From Thauera sp. JM12B12 (GTDB lineage Bacteria > Pseudomonadota > Gammaproteobacteria > Burkholderiales > Rhodocyclaceae), in NCBI RefSeq assembly GCF_039614725.1, contig NZ_CP154859.1:2294001-2358000 (forward strand): 64,000 bases of DNA, read 5' to 3'. Each line of letters begins with the position of its first letter. Positions within the stretch are counted from its first letter, which is position 1. The position numbers and the translations under genes are program-made. The notes under the pieces were generated by a model. That model had not been told where the DNA came from and did no database searches. It was given only the letters and a program-made list of their open reading frames with translations. Below, one piece after another: positions 1 to 8,542 of the stretch.

Positions 1-297
1 GGCCTGCAGGCGCACCGCGATGCCGACAACGTCTTCCGCCTGGTGGTCTCGCACAGCGACCCGGGCATCGCCAACTGGCTCGACACCACCGGCCAGCCCG
101 AGGGCTACATGGCGATCCGCTGGGCCTACCCGGTCAAGCCCATGGACAACCTGCCCTGGGCGACGGCGAAGAAGGTGCCGCTCGCCGAGCTGCGCCAGCA
201 CCTGCCGGACGACACCCGCCTGATCTCGCCCGAGGAGCGCCGGCAGCAGATCGCGATCCGCCAGGAACACGTGCAACGCCGCTACCGCCAGCACTGA
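1..297 (+). CDS. C-terminal part of a DUF1214 domain protein (5' end outside the window)
   Basis: The frame is open from base 1 and gives 98 residues to the TGA at 295-297. The stretch SHSDPGIANWLDTTGQPEGY followed by IRW matches the conserved end of DUF1214 proteins, where a DPG-NW-D-GH-EG pattern precedes a short beta-strand tail. The rest is a charged, Arg/Gln-rich tail. The family has no firm enzymatic role; members often sit in steroid and terpenoid degradation loci, which fits the neighbourhood. An SDR gene follows 13 bases downstream in the same direction, so the two are probably co-transcribed. The assignment rests on the C-terminus only. Confidence 0.6.
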   Translation, partial: GLQAHRDADNVFRLVVSHSDPGIANWLDTTGQPEGYMAIRWAYPVKPMDNLPWATAKKVPLAELRQHLPDDTRLISPEERRQQIAIRQEHVQRRYRQH

Positions 298-310
298 CGA
301 GGAGCCCCGC

Positions 311-1162
311 ATGACCCACACCCTGAAGGACAAGGTCGCGATCGTCACCGGCGCCAGCCGCGGCATCGGCGCAGCGATCGCCGCGCGCTTCGCCGCCGAA
401 GGCGCCAAGGTCGTGCTCGTGGCACGCACCGGTGAACCCGGCGGCAAGCTGCCCGGCTCGCTCGACGAGACCGCAGCGCGCATCCGTGCGGCCGGCGGCG
501 ACTGCCTGTGCGTGCAGGCCGACCTCGCCAGCGCCGCCGACCGCGAGCGCATCGTCGGCGAGACGCTAAGTCACTACGGCGGCGTCGACATCCTGGTCAA
601 CAACGCCGCCTGGGCGCGTTTCGGCGCGGGTTACGCGCAGTCGCTGGAACGCGTCCAGCTCGCCTATGCGGTCAACCTGTTCGCGCCCCACCACCTCGCG
701 CAGCTCGTCATCCCGGCGATGAAGGCGCGCGGCGGCGGCTGGATCCTCAACCTGTCGAGCGCGACCAGCACCCGCCCCGGCCCGGCGCCCTACGACCCGA
801 AGGACCGCGCCTACCGCTTCCACACCACGCACTCGCCCACGCTCTACGGCTCGACCAAGGCCGCGCTCGAGCGCCTGAGCACCGGCATGGCGATGGAGCT
901 CGCCGCCGACCATATCGCGGTGAACACCCTGGCACCGGTGGAGGCCGTCGCCAGCGAAGGCGCACTGGTCAGCGGCTCGATCGACGACCTCGCCCACATG
1001 GAGCCGGTGGAAGCCATGGCAGAGGCCGCGCTCGCCCTGTGCTCGCGGCCGCAGGCCGCGCTCTCGGGCCGGGTCGCGCTGAGCCTGCCGCTGTTGCGCG
1101 AGCTCGGCCTGCCGGTGATGGGCCTCGACGGCCGCGCGCCCCTGCCCGACTTCCACCCTTAA
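311..1162 (+). CDS. SDR family NAD(P)-dependent oxidoreductase
   Basis: The 283-residue protein is a classical short-chain dehydrogenase. The dinucleotide-binding motif TGASRGIG is at residues 13-20, NNAA at 97-100, the catalytic serine at about 149 and YGSTK at 179-183. It is longer than a typical 250-residue SDR because of a loop around residues 40-60 and a Pro/Asp/Lys-rich insert before the catalytic Tyr. These suggest a bulky or CoA-linked substrate. The start has GAGGAG upstream at about 299-304. It lies between a DUF1214 gene and an F420-dependent oxidoreductase gene. Hydroxyl/keto oxidoreduction is known for the family; the substrate is not visible. Confidence 0.85.
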   Translation: MTHTLKDKVAIVTGASRGIGAAIAARFAAEGAKVVLVARTGEPGGKLPGSLDETAARIRAAGGDCLCVQADLASAADRERIVGETLSHYGGVDILVNNAAWARFGAGYAQSLERVQLAYAVNLFAPHHLAQLVIPAMKARGGGWILNLSSATSTRPGPAPYDPKDRAYRFHTTHSPTLYGSTKAALERLSTGMAMELAADHIAVNTLAPVEAVASEGALVSGSIDDLAHMEPVEAMAEAALALCSRPQAALSGRVALSLPLLRELGLPVMGLDGRAPLPDFHP

Positions 1163-1197
1163 GCCCCGCTCTTCCCCCTCATTGCACTGGAGCCTCC

Positions 1198-2226
1198 ATG
1201 TTCGAGATCTTCGCTTCAACCCCTGAAAACCTGAACTTGGCCGACATGGGCGCCTTCGCCCGCCGCGTCGAGGCCATGGGCTACGACGGCCTGTTCGTGT
1301 CCGACGCCATCCACGACGGCCTGCTGCTCGCCTGCCAGGCGCTGTCGGCAACCTCGAAACTCAAGGTCGGCACCTCGGTGCTGATCGTCTTCCCGCGCAG
1401 CCCGATGAACGTCGCGCTCGCGAGCTGGGACCTGCAGAAGATGTCGGGCGGCCGCTTCGAGCTCGGCATGGGCACGCAGATCAAGCAGAACATCGAGGAT
1501 CGCTATTCGGCGCGCTGGCTGCCGCCGGCCGCCGGCATGCGCGAGTACGTCGGCGCGCTGCGCGCCATCTTCCACGCCTTCCGCACCGGCGAACGGCTCG
1601 AGTACATCGGCGAGCACTACAAGTTCACCCGCCTGCAGCCCTTCTTCAACCCGGGGCCGATCGATGCCCCGGACGTGCCGCTGATGCTCGGCGCAGTCGG
1701 CCCGAAGATGCTGGAGCTGGTCGGCAAGACCGCGGACGGCATCCACACCCATCCGAGCAACACCTCGGTGCGTTACCTGAAGGAAGTGATCCTGCCGCAG
1801 ATCGCGGTCGGCACCGCGCAGCGCGACCCCGGCCGCGCCAAGCCCTTCATCAGCGCCAGCCAGTTCGTCGCCACCGGACCGGACGACGCCACCGTCGCCG
1901 CCGAGCGCGAACGCTTCCGCGACATGCTCGCCTTCCTGTTCTCCACCCCGGCCTACTGGGCGAGCCTGGAGCTGTTCGGCTGGCAGCACATCGGCGAAGC
2001 GCTGCTGGCGCTCACCCGCGAGGGGCGCTGGAAGGACATGCCGGGCGTGTTCACCGACGAGGTGCTCGACACCTTCCTGGTGTCCGGCCGCTACGACCAG
2101 CTGCCCGAACGCCTGTGCTCACGCTTCGGCGGCCTGGTCGATCGCATCACCCTGACGGTGCCGACCGACCCGGCCAACGATGCGGCGGCCGCGGAAGCGA
2201 TCAGGCAGATTCGCGCCTATCGCTGA
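1198..2226 (+). CDS. LLM-class F420-dependent oxidoreductase (TIGR03617-like)
   Basis: The 342-residue TIM-barrel protein belongs to the luciferase-like monooxygenase superfamily. Visible hallmarks are the AxxxEAMGYDGLFVSDA segment near the N-terminus, the strand ending in GTSVLIVFPRSP, the GRFELGMGTQ turn around residue 85 and the VPLMLGAVGPKML segment in the middle. These match the subgroup annotated as F420-dependent, mostly known from actinobacteria. It would use reduced coenzyme F420 for hydride transfer; the substrate is unknown. The ATG at 1198 has a CTGGAG Shine-Dalgarno-like sequence and starts 35 bases after the SDR stop. F420 biosynthesis genes lie about 41 kb downstream. FMN-dependent use cannot be excluded from sequence alone. 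Confidence 0.75.
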   Translation: MFEIFASTPENLNLADMGAFARRVEAMGYDGLFVSDAIHDGLLLACQALSATSKLKVGTSVLIVFPRSPMNVALASWDLQKMSGGRFELGMGTQIKQNIEDRYSARWLPPAAGMREYVGALRAIFHAFRTGERLEYIGEHYKFTRLQPFFNPGPIDAPDVPLMLGAVGPKMLELVGKTADGIHTHPSNTSVRYLKEVILPQIAVGTAQRDPGRAKPFISASQFVATGPDDATVAAERERFRDMLAFLFSTPAYWASLELFGWQHIGEALLALTREGRWKDMPGVFTDEVLDTFLVSGRYDQLPERLCSRFGGLVDRITLTVPTDPANDAAAAEAIRQIRAYR

Positions 2227-2256
2227 CGCCTGCGCTCGCGCGGCCCCCGACCCGCA

Positions 2257-3276
2257 TCACAGGCCGCCGAGCCGCTTGCCGAAGGACACGGCATACGCCG
2301 GCGAGCGGAACTTGAGGACCGGGTCCTCGGTGGCCTGGATGCCGTCGGCCATGACCATCGGGTCGAAGTTGAGCGGTTCGCACTCGGCGCCCTTCTGCGC
2401 CACGGCTGCGGTGATCGTCAGCGTCCCGGCCTTGATCTGCCGCCGCTCGGCCGGCCAGGCGATGGTCGGGTCAGTCTGCGCATCGTCGGCCTGGCCGAGG
2501 CTGACCATCATGTCCCAGCGCACCGGGCCGCGGGCGCTGCGCTCGATCAGCGCCTGCTCGAGGAAGTTCGCCCCGGCCGTCTTCAGTTCCTCGTCGCTCA
2601 AGCGCTTCTCCCCGTCCTGCGGCACGAACTGCCAGCGCACCAGGGTGACCCGGTTCTCCGCATCCACGAACCTGAAGGTATGGATGCCCCAGAAGGCGCT
2701 GTTGGCGTAGCTCGCCGGCGGGTTGTTGCGGGCCAGGAAGTCGGCCTGCGCATGGCTGTCGGGGTGGCTGGCGCGGAAGGCCTTGAGCTTCTCGGGGTCG
2801 GGCTTGCCGGTGGCCGGGTCGGGTCGCATCGCCTGCATCAGGTCGAGGAAGGTCTGCGGCGTGGCGGCACCGAAGATCGGCGTGTTCAGCATCGCCATGT
2901 GGTGCAGTTGCCCTTCCGGCAGCTTGAAGGCCAGCGCCATGCCGCGCCCGCTGCGGGCGGTATCGGGCGCCTTGGGGTTGCCGCCGGACAGCGAGAAGCG
3001 GGCGACCACCGGCACCGGTTTGCCGGAGAACAGCGCCGAGCGCGAATACGCCGCGGCCTCGGGCGTGCCGACGAACTCACCGAGGGCACAGGTGCCCTTG
3101 ATGTGGTTGCGTCGCTCGCCCGGCGTCACGCCGAAGGCGCCCTCGATCGCCTCGACCACCTCGGGCGCCGAGACCTCGCCGGCGGCGAGCGCATGCGGGG
3201 AGATCAGGAGCACGCCTGCCGCGATGGCGGGCGCGGCCAGCCGGACCGGGTTCAATTTCAGCTTCATCTTCATCAT
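2257..3276 (-). CDS. Periplasmic catalase-related peroxidase (SrpA-like)
   Basis: The 339-residue protein starts with a Lys-rich n-region and a hydrophobic stretch ending in SPHALAAGE, a Sec signal peptide. The mature part is a mini-catalase. The distal His is in RRNHIKGTC, the core reads PVVARFSLSGGNPKAPD, and the proximal Tyr is in RSPAYAVSFGKR at the C-terminus. Such small secreted haem peroxidases (about 300-350 residues) lack the large catalase C-terminal domain and usually act as peroxidases. It is the last gene of a leftward operon with a lipoprotein, an ECF sigma and an anti-sigma factor, starting 18 bases after the anti-sigma stop. Expression controlled by that sigma factor, possibly under oxidative stress, is an inference from position. 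Confidence 0.85.
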   Translation of the reverse strand: MMKMKLKLNPVRLAAPAIAAGVLLISPHALAAGEVSAPEVVEAIEGAFGVTPGERRNHIKGTCALGEFVGTPEAAAYSRSALFSGKPVPVVARFSLSGGNPKAPDTARSGRGMALAFKLPEGQLHHMAMLNTPIFGAATPQTFLDLMQAMRPDPATGKPDPEKLKAFRASHPDSHAQADFLARNNPPASYANSAFWGIHTFRFVDAENRVTLVRWQFVPQDGEKRLSDEELKTAGANFLEQALIERSARGPVRWDMMVSLGQADDAQTDPTIAWPAERRQIKAGTLTITAAVAQKGAECEPLNFDPMVMADGIQATEDPVLKFRSPAYAVSFGKRLGGL

Positions 3277-3294
3277 TCCTGTATGGGGTGTCGT

Positions 3295-4095
3295 CTAGTT
3301 CTGGAACTGGTCGTAGACCGCCGTGGCGATGCGCGCCAGTTCGTCCTTTGAAATGCCTGCCGAGAGCGCGTAACCGAACTTGCCGTCGATCCAGTAGAAG
3401 ACATTGACCGGTCCCTCCTGGGCGAAGCGGAAGGCGGTGTCGCGATTGGCGGTGTTCTCGGTGCTGACGTAGAGGGTGAGCCGCTGCCCGCTGACATCGT
3501 GGTACATGAACTGCGCCACCGGGCCGCTGTTGCCGGGGAGCAGGCGGCCGCCGATGAGCTCGTAGCCGAGCGCTCCCAGCCTTGGCGGCCGGACCGTCGT
3601 GCCGAGCCGTTTCGACAGCCAGGTCACGAGCTGATCCTCATGTTCGGCGGTGATCTCCACCGGGCGCTTGACGTCCGGACTGAAGACCACGTGCGCGATC
3701 GCGGCCTGATGCGGGAGCGGCGACGCGTGGGCCACGACTGGCGGCGGCCGGAAATGATCGTTCGCCAGCCACCCCGCCATGCCACCGAGCAGCGCGATCG
3801 CCACGCTCGCTGCCATGCGCTGCAGCGACCAGCGCCACAGCGGGCCGCCTTGCGGCGCCTCCTGCGGCGCGGCGGGCGGGACCGCGAGGGCTCTGAGGCG
3901 ATCGGGTATCGGCTCGTCGAGCAGTGGGTCGAACAGCCGGTGCAGGCCCGCCTTCTGCTCGCGATAGGCGCTCACCCGCAAGGCATCCTCGGGATGTTCG
4001 GCGAGCCATGCGGCAATCTCGGCATGGCGCGCCTCCGACAGCTCGCCATCGACGAAGGCATGCAGATCGGCATCGGAAATCGGAGCGGAACTCAT
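3295..4095 (-). CDS. Membrane anti-sigma factor, partner of the adjacent ECF sigma
   Basis: The 266-residue protein has an N-terminal anti-sigma region (SDADLHAFVDGEL at residues 7-19, then an EHPEDALRV helix typical of this class), a Pro-rich linker, one transmembrane helix at about residues 95-111, and a periplasmic C-terminal domain of about 150 residues. The N-terminus has no HxxxCxxC zinc motif, so it would be a zinc-independent anti-sigma. Its ATG overlaps the sigma factor stop codon in an ATGA at 4092-4095, indicating translational coupling. The topology suggests that the periplasmic domain senses an envelope or oxidative signal and releases the sigma factor. Confidence 0.85.
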   Translation of the reverse strand: MSSAPISDADLHAFVDGELSEARHAEIAAWLAEHPEDALRVSAYREQKAGLHRLFDPLLDEPIPDRLRALAVPPAAPQEAPQGGPLWRWSLQRMAASVAIALLGGMAGWLANDHFRPPPVVAHASPLPHQAAIAHVVFSPDVKRPVEITAEHEDQLVTWLSKRLGTTVRPPRLGALGYELIGGRLLPGNSGPVAQFMYHDVSGQRLTLYVSTENTANRDTAFRFAQEGPVNVFYWIDGKFGYALSAGISKDELARIATAVYDQFQN

Positions 4096-4592
4096 CGTAC
4101 GACTCTCAGTTGGGCAGGCTTGGAGCGGGCATCGAGGATCCCGCGCAGGCGCTCGCGCCCGCGGGCGAGGCGGGACATCACGGTACCGGCCGGAATGTTC
4201 AGCGTCGCGGCGACCTGGGCGTAGCTCATGTCCTCGAGCGCGACCAGCAGCAACACCGCGCGCTGCTCCTCGGGGAGGCAGGATACGGCCGCTTCCAGCT
4301 CGCCGAGCTCGATGAGGTCGGTCTGGGTGGCGCGCGCCGGCACCTCGACGGCCTCCTCGTCGAGCGGCGACACGGCCAGTGCCGGCCGCCGCATCTGATC
4401 GATCCGCAGGTTGTGCATGATGGCGAGCAGCCAGGAACGCAGGTCGCTCCCGGCCTGCCACTGTGCCACCCGCGACCAGGCACGCTCGAGCGTGTCCTGG
4501 ACGAGGTCGTCGGCCGCCTCGCGGGAACCGACGAGCGCACGTGCATAGCGACGCAGGCGCGGCAGCTCGGCCAGGATGGCGCGGCTGTCCAT
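4092..4592 (-). CDS. ECF-family RNA polymerase sigma factor
   Basis: The 166-residue protein has both ECF sigma regions. Region 2 contains the core-binding and -10 recognition helices (GSREAADDLVQDTLERAW, then SWLLAIMHNLRIDQMRR). Region 4 contains the helix-turn-helix (CLPEEQRAVLLLVALEDMSYAQVAATLNIPAGTVMSRL, broken by the turn). The start at 4592 lies five bases after the lipoprotein stop, and the 3' end overlaps the anti-sigma start by four bases. It probably drives its own operon from the ECF-like promoter at 5032-5061. The downstream peroxidase is the only obvious effector seen in the window. Confidence 0.92.
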   Translation of the reverse strand: MDSRAILAELPRLRRYARALVGSREAADDLVQDTLERAWSRVAQWQAGSDLRSWLLAIMHNLRIDQMRRPALAVSPLDEEAVEVPARATQTDLIELGELEAAVSCLPEEQRAVLLLVALEDMSYAQVAATLNIPAGTVMSRLARGRERLRGILDARSKPAQLRVVR

Positions 4593-4597
4593 CACGC

Positions 4598-4987
4598 TCA
4601 AGGCTTCGCCACGCGCCAGACCCCGTTGAAGCCGTCGCCCGTGCGGTCGCCCGGCTTCTGGTCCTTGACCCAGAAGTAGAGCGGCTTGCCCCGGTACGCC
4701 CACTGCTTGCCACCATCGTCGCGCATCACGACGCTGTAGCCGGGGGCGGCCGATTCGTCCGCGGTGACGAGCAGGGGCGGCCAGTTGGTGGCGCAGGGGC
4801 CGTTGCAGACGCTCTTGCCACTGCCCTCGGCGTCCTTGTCGAAGGTATAGAGGGTCATGCCGTTGGCGCCGGTGAGCACGCCATCGCTCACGCGCGCCGG
4901 ACCGGCGGTCTGGACGGCACTGCCGGCGCATGCCGTGAGCACGGTGGCGGCGAGGATCAGCGGGGCGGAAATCTTGAGGATCTTCAT
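4598..4987 (-). CDS. Secreted-repeat lipoprotein (COG4315, PF03640 type)
   Basis: The 129-residue protein begins with a lipoprotein signal peptide whose lipobox is LTAC (Cys20). Two copies of the short 'secreted repeat' follow: GANGMTLYTFDKD with a CNGPCATNWPP block, then GKPLYFWVKD with GDGFNGVWRV. This family is anchored in the envelope and has no proven function; members often accompany ECF sigma/anti-sigma pairs. A strong AGGAG precedes the ATG. It is the first gene of the leftward operon running through sigma, anti-sigma and catalase-like peroxidase. A role near the periplasmic sensor is an inference from position. Confidence 0.85.
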   Translation of the reverse strand: MKILKISAPLILAATVLTACAGSAVQTAGPARVSDGVLTGANGMTLYTFDKDAEGSGKSVCNGPCATNWPPLLVTADESAAPGYSVVMRDDGGKQWAYRGKPLYFWVKDQKPGDRTGDGFNGVWRVAKP

Positions 4988-5031
4988 GCTTGTCTCCTGG
5001 GAGGGTCTAGGAACGGTTGGCCTACAACCCG

Positions 5032-5061
5032 GTAAACGAGCCGGACCGTCCGATTATTCCC
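5032..5061 (-). promoter_or_regulatory. Putative ECF-type promoter of the lipoprotein-sigma-anti-sigma-peroxidase operon
   Basis: Read on the minus strand, GGGAATAA (5054-5061) is followed after 15 bases by CGTTTAC (5032-5038). This is the shape of an ECF sigma promoter (GGAATA-like -35, CGTT-like -10), not a sigma-70 promoter. It lies about 45 bases upstream of the lipoprotein ATG and fits an autoregulated operon. It rests on pattern only. Confidence 0.5.
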
Positions 5062-5104
5062 TTGCGCGAGAAGATTGTTGCCGAAGCCCCTCCTCGATGC
5101 GGTC

Positions 5105-6544
5105 TCAGGCGGCCGGCTGTCTGCGGCGCCCCCGCCGCGGCCGCATGCGCACCGCGACCGCGACCGCGAGCGCGAAACTCAACGCCAGCAGCAGGAAGGC
5201 CTGCGCGTAGGCCAGGAAGACGCCATCGGCCGCCGCGCCGTGCGCAGTCGTGCGCCACTCGACGAACACCGCCACCACCGCCACGCCGAGCACGCCGCCC
5301 AGCTGGCGGGTGTAGTTGCTGACCATCGAGGCCTGGCCCAGCCGGGCCGGCGCGACATGGGCCATGGTCGCAACCATCAGCGCCGGTACCGTCAGCCCGA
5401 GGCCGAGGCGCCCGACCAGGCTGAAGCCGACAACCTCGGCGTAGCTGATCGCCCCGCCCCGCCAGGCGAAAAGGACGAAGGACAGCCCGAACAGCGCCAG
5501 CCCCCATACCGTGATCCAGCGCGGCGAATAGCGATCGGTGAGCACGCCGGCAAGCGGAATCACCACCGCGAGCAGGATGCCCGAAGGCAGCAGGGCCAGG
5601 CCGGCGTAGGTGGCGTCGTAGCCGAGCGCGCTCTGCAGGAAGACCGGGATCAGGTAGGTGGAGGCGTAGAGGCCGAAGCCGTACACGACGGTGACCAGCG
5701 CAGCCATCGCGAAGCTGCGCTCGGCGAACAGCTCGAGCGACACGATCGGCGCCGACGCCCGCCGCGCATGGCGCACGAAGGCGAGCGCGCACAGCACCGA
5801 CAGGCCGAGCAGCGCCAGCGTGCGCGGCGCGAGCAGGCCATGCCCGCGCAGGCTGGCGATGAAGTCGATCGCCAGCAGCGAGGCCGCGCACAGGATCGCC
5901 ACCCCGAGCCAGTCGAAGCGGTGGCCCGGCGACGGCTCGTGGCGCGGCAGCAGATACAGGCCCAGCACGCCGGCGACCACGCAGAACGGCAGGCTCATCA
6001 GGAAGATCGACGGCCAGCCGAAGCGGTCGAGCAGCACGCCCGCCAGCGCCGGTGCGACCGCCGGTGCCAGCACGATGCCAAAACCCAGCAGCCCGTGTGC
6101 CCGCCCCTGGCTGCCGGCCGGGAACAGGCGCATCACCGCCAGCATCGGCAGCGGCTGCAGCAGACCCGCGGCCACGCCCTGCACGATGCGCATGGCGACG
6201 ACGAAGCCGAAGCTGTCGCCCAGCGCCCCGGCGACGCTGCTCAGGCCCAGCAGCAGATTGGCGCCGAGGAAGAGGCGGCGGAAGCCGATGCGGTCCAGCA
6301 CCCAGGGCGTGGGCAGCATGGCAACGGTGAGCGCCGCCATGAAACCGGTGATCGCCCACTGCACCTGGTGCTGGCCGAGGCCGAAGGACGCACCCAGGGC
6401 CGGCACGGCGACGTTGAAGCTGGTCGTTGCCAGCACCGCGGCGATGGTGCCGAGCCCGACCACCGTCAGCGCCAGCCACTTGAAGGCCTCGCCGTGGCGG
6501 GCGATCAACTGGTCGCGCGGTTGGGCCTGCGGCAGCCAGCGCAT
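5105..6544 (-). CDS. MFS transporter, DHA2 (EmrB/QacA-like) drug:H+ antiporter
   Basis: The 479-residue polytopic protein has the DHA2 layout of 14 predicted helices. Typical elements are TTSFNVAVPALGASFGLGQHQ in helix 1 (split here by its turn), the motif-A loop LDRIGFRRLF, and the helix 5 segment GFGIVLAPAVAPALAGVLLD (motif C of antiporters). Helices continue to about residue 465 before a basic tail. It ends the leftward nine-gene side-chain operon, 14 bases after the preceding SDR gene, and has its own GAGAAGG ribosome-binding site. The position suggests export of a pathway intermediate or toxic substrate. Drug export is only the family default. Confidence 0.85.
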   Translation of the reverse strand: MRWLPQAQPRDQLIARHGEAFKWLALTVVGLGTIAAVLATTSFNVAVPALGASFGLGQHQVQWAITGFMAALTVAMLPTPWVLDRIGFRRLFLGANLLLGLSSVAGALGDSFGFVVAMRIVQGVAAGLLQPLPMLAVMRLFPAGSQGRAHGLLGFGIVLAPAVAPALAGVLLDRFGWPSIFLMSLPFCVVAGVLGLYLLPRHEPSPGHRFDWLGVAILCAASLLAIDFIASLRGHGLLAPRTLALLGLSVLCALAFVRHARRASAPIVSLELFAERSFAMAALVTVVYGFGLYASTYLIPVFLQSALGYDATYAGLALLPSGILLAVVIPLAGVLTDRYSPRWITVWGLALFGLSFVLFAWRGGAISYAEVVGFSLVGRLGLGLTVPALMVATMAHVAPARLGQASMVSNYTRQLGGVLGVAVVAVFVEWRTTAHGAAADGVFLAYAQAFLLLALSFALAVAVAVRMRPRRGRRRQPAA

Positions 6545-6558
6545 CGCGCCTTCTCGCC

Positions 6559-7359
6559 TCAGCCCGCCGAAGGCTGCCAGGACACGCCGTTGATGTGCGA
6601 GCCGCCGTCGAGGAAGACCGTGTTGCCGGTCATGTAGCGGCCGGCATCACTGCAGATGAAGGCCACGACGCTGCCGATGTCCTGCTCGGGCTCGCCCATG
6701 CGGCCCATCGGGTTCTGCCGGAGCAGCTGCGCGGCGTTGCCCGGCGATGCGGCGGCGAAGCGCTCGTAGGCCGGCGTGCGCGCGCCCGGGCAGATCGCAT
6801 TGACGGTTATGCCGTGCGCCGCCCATTCGCGCGCGGCGCTGCGGGTGAGGCAGCGCAGCGCTTCCTTGCTGACGTTGTAGTCGGCCGTGTACATGTGCGC
6901 ATTGACGCCATTGAGCGAGCACATGTTGATGACGCGGCCCCAGCGCTGCGCCTTCATGTGCGGGAAGGCGCGCTGCATCGCCGCCAGCGGAGCGTAGAAG
7001 CTGCCCTGCAGCGCACGCGCGAAGTCGTGCGCCGGCTTGGTCTCGAGCGGCCCCGGCAGGTTGCCGAGGTAGGCGTTGTTGATGAGGACGTGCAACGTCC
7101 CGAAGCGCTCGACGACGGTGTCGACCAGCGCCTCGACGCTCGCGCTGTCGGCGATGTCGCAGCCGATCGCCACCGCGTCACCGCCGCGCGACTGCGCGAT
7201 GGCCACCGTCTCGGCTGCGGTGTCCGCGTTGATGTCGGCCACCACCACACGGGCGCCCTGCTCCGCCAGCTGCAGCGCCACGCCACGGCCGATGCCCTGG
7301 CCCGCGCCGGTGACGATGGCGGCCTTGCCGCACAGAAACCCGCTGCCGGTGGCCGCCAT
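6559..7359 (-). CDS. SDR family oxidoreductase
   Basis: The 266-residue classical SDR has TGAGQGIG at residues 17-24, the acidic ADIN end of beta-2 (preference for NAD likely), INNAY around 93-97, Ser at about 148 and YNVSK at 161-165. The C-terminal segment TGNTVFLDGGSHINGVSW is typical of the family. It starts four bases past the stop of an acyl-CoA dehydrogenase gene and belongs to the leftward side-chain operon. Oxidation of a hydroxyacyl or ring hydroxyl group is a reasonable expectation; the substrate is not visible. Confidence 0.88.
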   Translation of the reverse strand: MAATGSGFLCGKAAIVTGAGQGIGRGVALQLAEQGARVVVADINADTAAETVAIAQSRGGDAVAIGCDIADSASVEALVDTVVERFGTLHVLINNAYLGNLPGPLETKPAHDFARALQGSFYAPLAAMQRAFPHMKAQRWGRVINMCSLNGVNAHMYTADYNVSKEALRCLTRSAAREWAAHGITVNAICPGARTPAYERFAAASPGNAAQLLRQNPMGRMGEPEQDIGSVVAFICSDAGRYMTGNTVFLDGGSHINGVSWQPSAG

Positions 7360-7362
7360 CGA

Positions 7363-8529
7363 TCAGGCCTCGACCGCGCTCAGGTCGCCGTAGCGCTGCA
7401 CGTGGAAGTCGCCATCGCCGAGGCTGGCCTGGGCGACTCGGATTCGCTTGAGGTAAAGGCCGACGTCGAGCTCGTCGGTGACGCCCATGCCGCCATGCAT
7501 CTGCACCGCCTCGCGGCTGATGCGGTGGGCGGCGTCGCCGGCCTTCCACTTGGCGAGGCTGGCCATGCGCGCGCGCGTCGCGGGGTCGAGCGCCGGGTCG
7601 TCCATCGCCGCCAGTCCGGCCATCACCGCGCTGCGTGCGAGCTGCAGGTGCGCATAGCACCACGCGGCGCGGTGCTGCAGGGCCTGGAAGCTGCCGATCG
7701 GCACGTCGAACTGCACGCGCGTCTTCAGGTACTCGGCGGTGGTGTCGAACAGGCTCTGCGTCGAGCCGAGCAGCTCGGCCGCCAGGCACACCCGGCCACG
7801 ATCGAGTGCCGCATCGAGCGCGGCGAAGCCCTCGCCCTCCGCGCCGAGCAGCGCTGCGGCGTCGACACGCACCTCGTTCAGCACCAGCGTGGCGTGGTTG
7901 CGCGAATCCAGCGTCTTCATCGGCGACACCTGGACGCCCGGCGCATCCGCGGCGACGACGAACAGGCTGATGCCGCCCTGCTCGCCTGGCTGGCCGCCGG
8001 TGCGCGCAGCGACGATGAAGGCATCCGCGCCCACGCCGTCGGCGACGAAGGCCTTGGTGCCGGTGAGTACGTAGCCAGCGCCCTCACGCGTGGCGCGCAG
8101 CGCGACCGCGGCCGGGTCGTGGCGCGGGGTTTCGTCCACCGCCAGCGCGACGCGCTTGTCGCCGCCGATCAGCGCCGCCATCCACTCCGCCTGCTGCGCT
8201 TCGGAGCCGGCGAGCTCGATCACCGAGCCGCCGAGCACGATGCTCGACAGCAGCGGCGAGGCCGACAGGTTGCGGCCGATCTGCTCGAACACCGCGCCCA
8301 GGCCCTTGCAGCCGAACTCAAGGCCACCGAGCGCTTCCGGGAAGGGAATCGCGCTCCAGCCCATGTCGACCATCTCGCGCCACAGCGCGGCGTCGAAGCC
8401 GGCGGCGGCGCCCCCTGACGCACCCTCATCGCGCAGCTTGCGCTGGGCGGTGACCGGGCTCTTCGCCATCAGGAACTCGGCGGCGGTGTCGGCCAGCAGT
8501 TGCTGCTCTTCGGAATAAACCAGACTCAT
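7363..8529 (-). CDS. Acyl-CoA dehydrogenase, divergent subunit lacking the usual C-terminal catalytic Glu
   Basis: The 388-residue protein has the three-domain acyl-CoA dehydrogenase fold: N-terminal helices (SLVYSEEQQLLADTAAEF), middle beta-domain (GYVLTGTKAFVADG), and C-terminal helices with VQMHGGMGVTDELDVGLYLKR broken at the glycines. The C-terminal loop that in most homologues reads YEGTSEIQ or GGSSEIQ is replaced by SLGDGDFHVQ, so the catalytic Glu of that loop and the SEIQ signature are absent. Similar divergent subunits pair with a conserved partner in steroid-degrading heterotetramers (FadE28/FadE29 type). The adjacent gene at 8543-9766 is the likely partner. The substrate is probably a branched or cyclic acyl-CoA. 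Confidence 0.88.
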   Translation of the reverse strand: MSLVYSEEQQLLADTAAEFLMAKSPVTAQRKLRDEGASGGAAAGFDAALWREMVDMGWSAIPFPEALGGLEFGCKGLGAVFEQIGRNLSASPLLSSIVLGGSVIELAGSEAQQAEWMAALIGGDKRVALAVDETPRHDPAAVALRATREGAGYVLTGTKAFVADGVGADAFIVAARTGGQPGEQGGISLFVVAADAPGVQVSPMKTLDSRNHATLVLNEVRVDAAALLGAEGEGFAALDAALDRGRVCLAAELLGSTQSLFDTTAEYLKTRVQFDVPIGSFQALQHRAAWCYAHLQLARSAVMAGLAAMDDPALDPATRARMASLAKWKAGDAAHRISREAVQMHGGMGVTDELDVGLYLKRIRVAQASLGDGDFHVQRYGDLSAVEA

Positions 8530-8542
8530 GACACCCTGCTCC

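Noticed and set aside
508..2226. Long open frame covering the SDR 3' part and fused in frame to the LLM gene
   Set aside because: The first 230 codons are an Arg/Pro/Ala-rich shadow of the SDR gene; only the part from the ATG at 1198 resembles a protein family.
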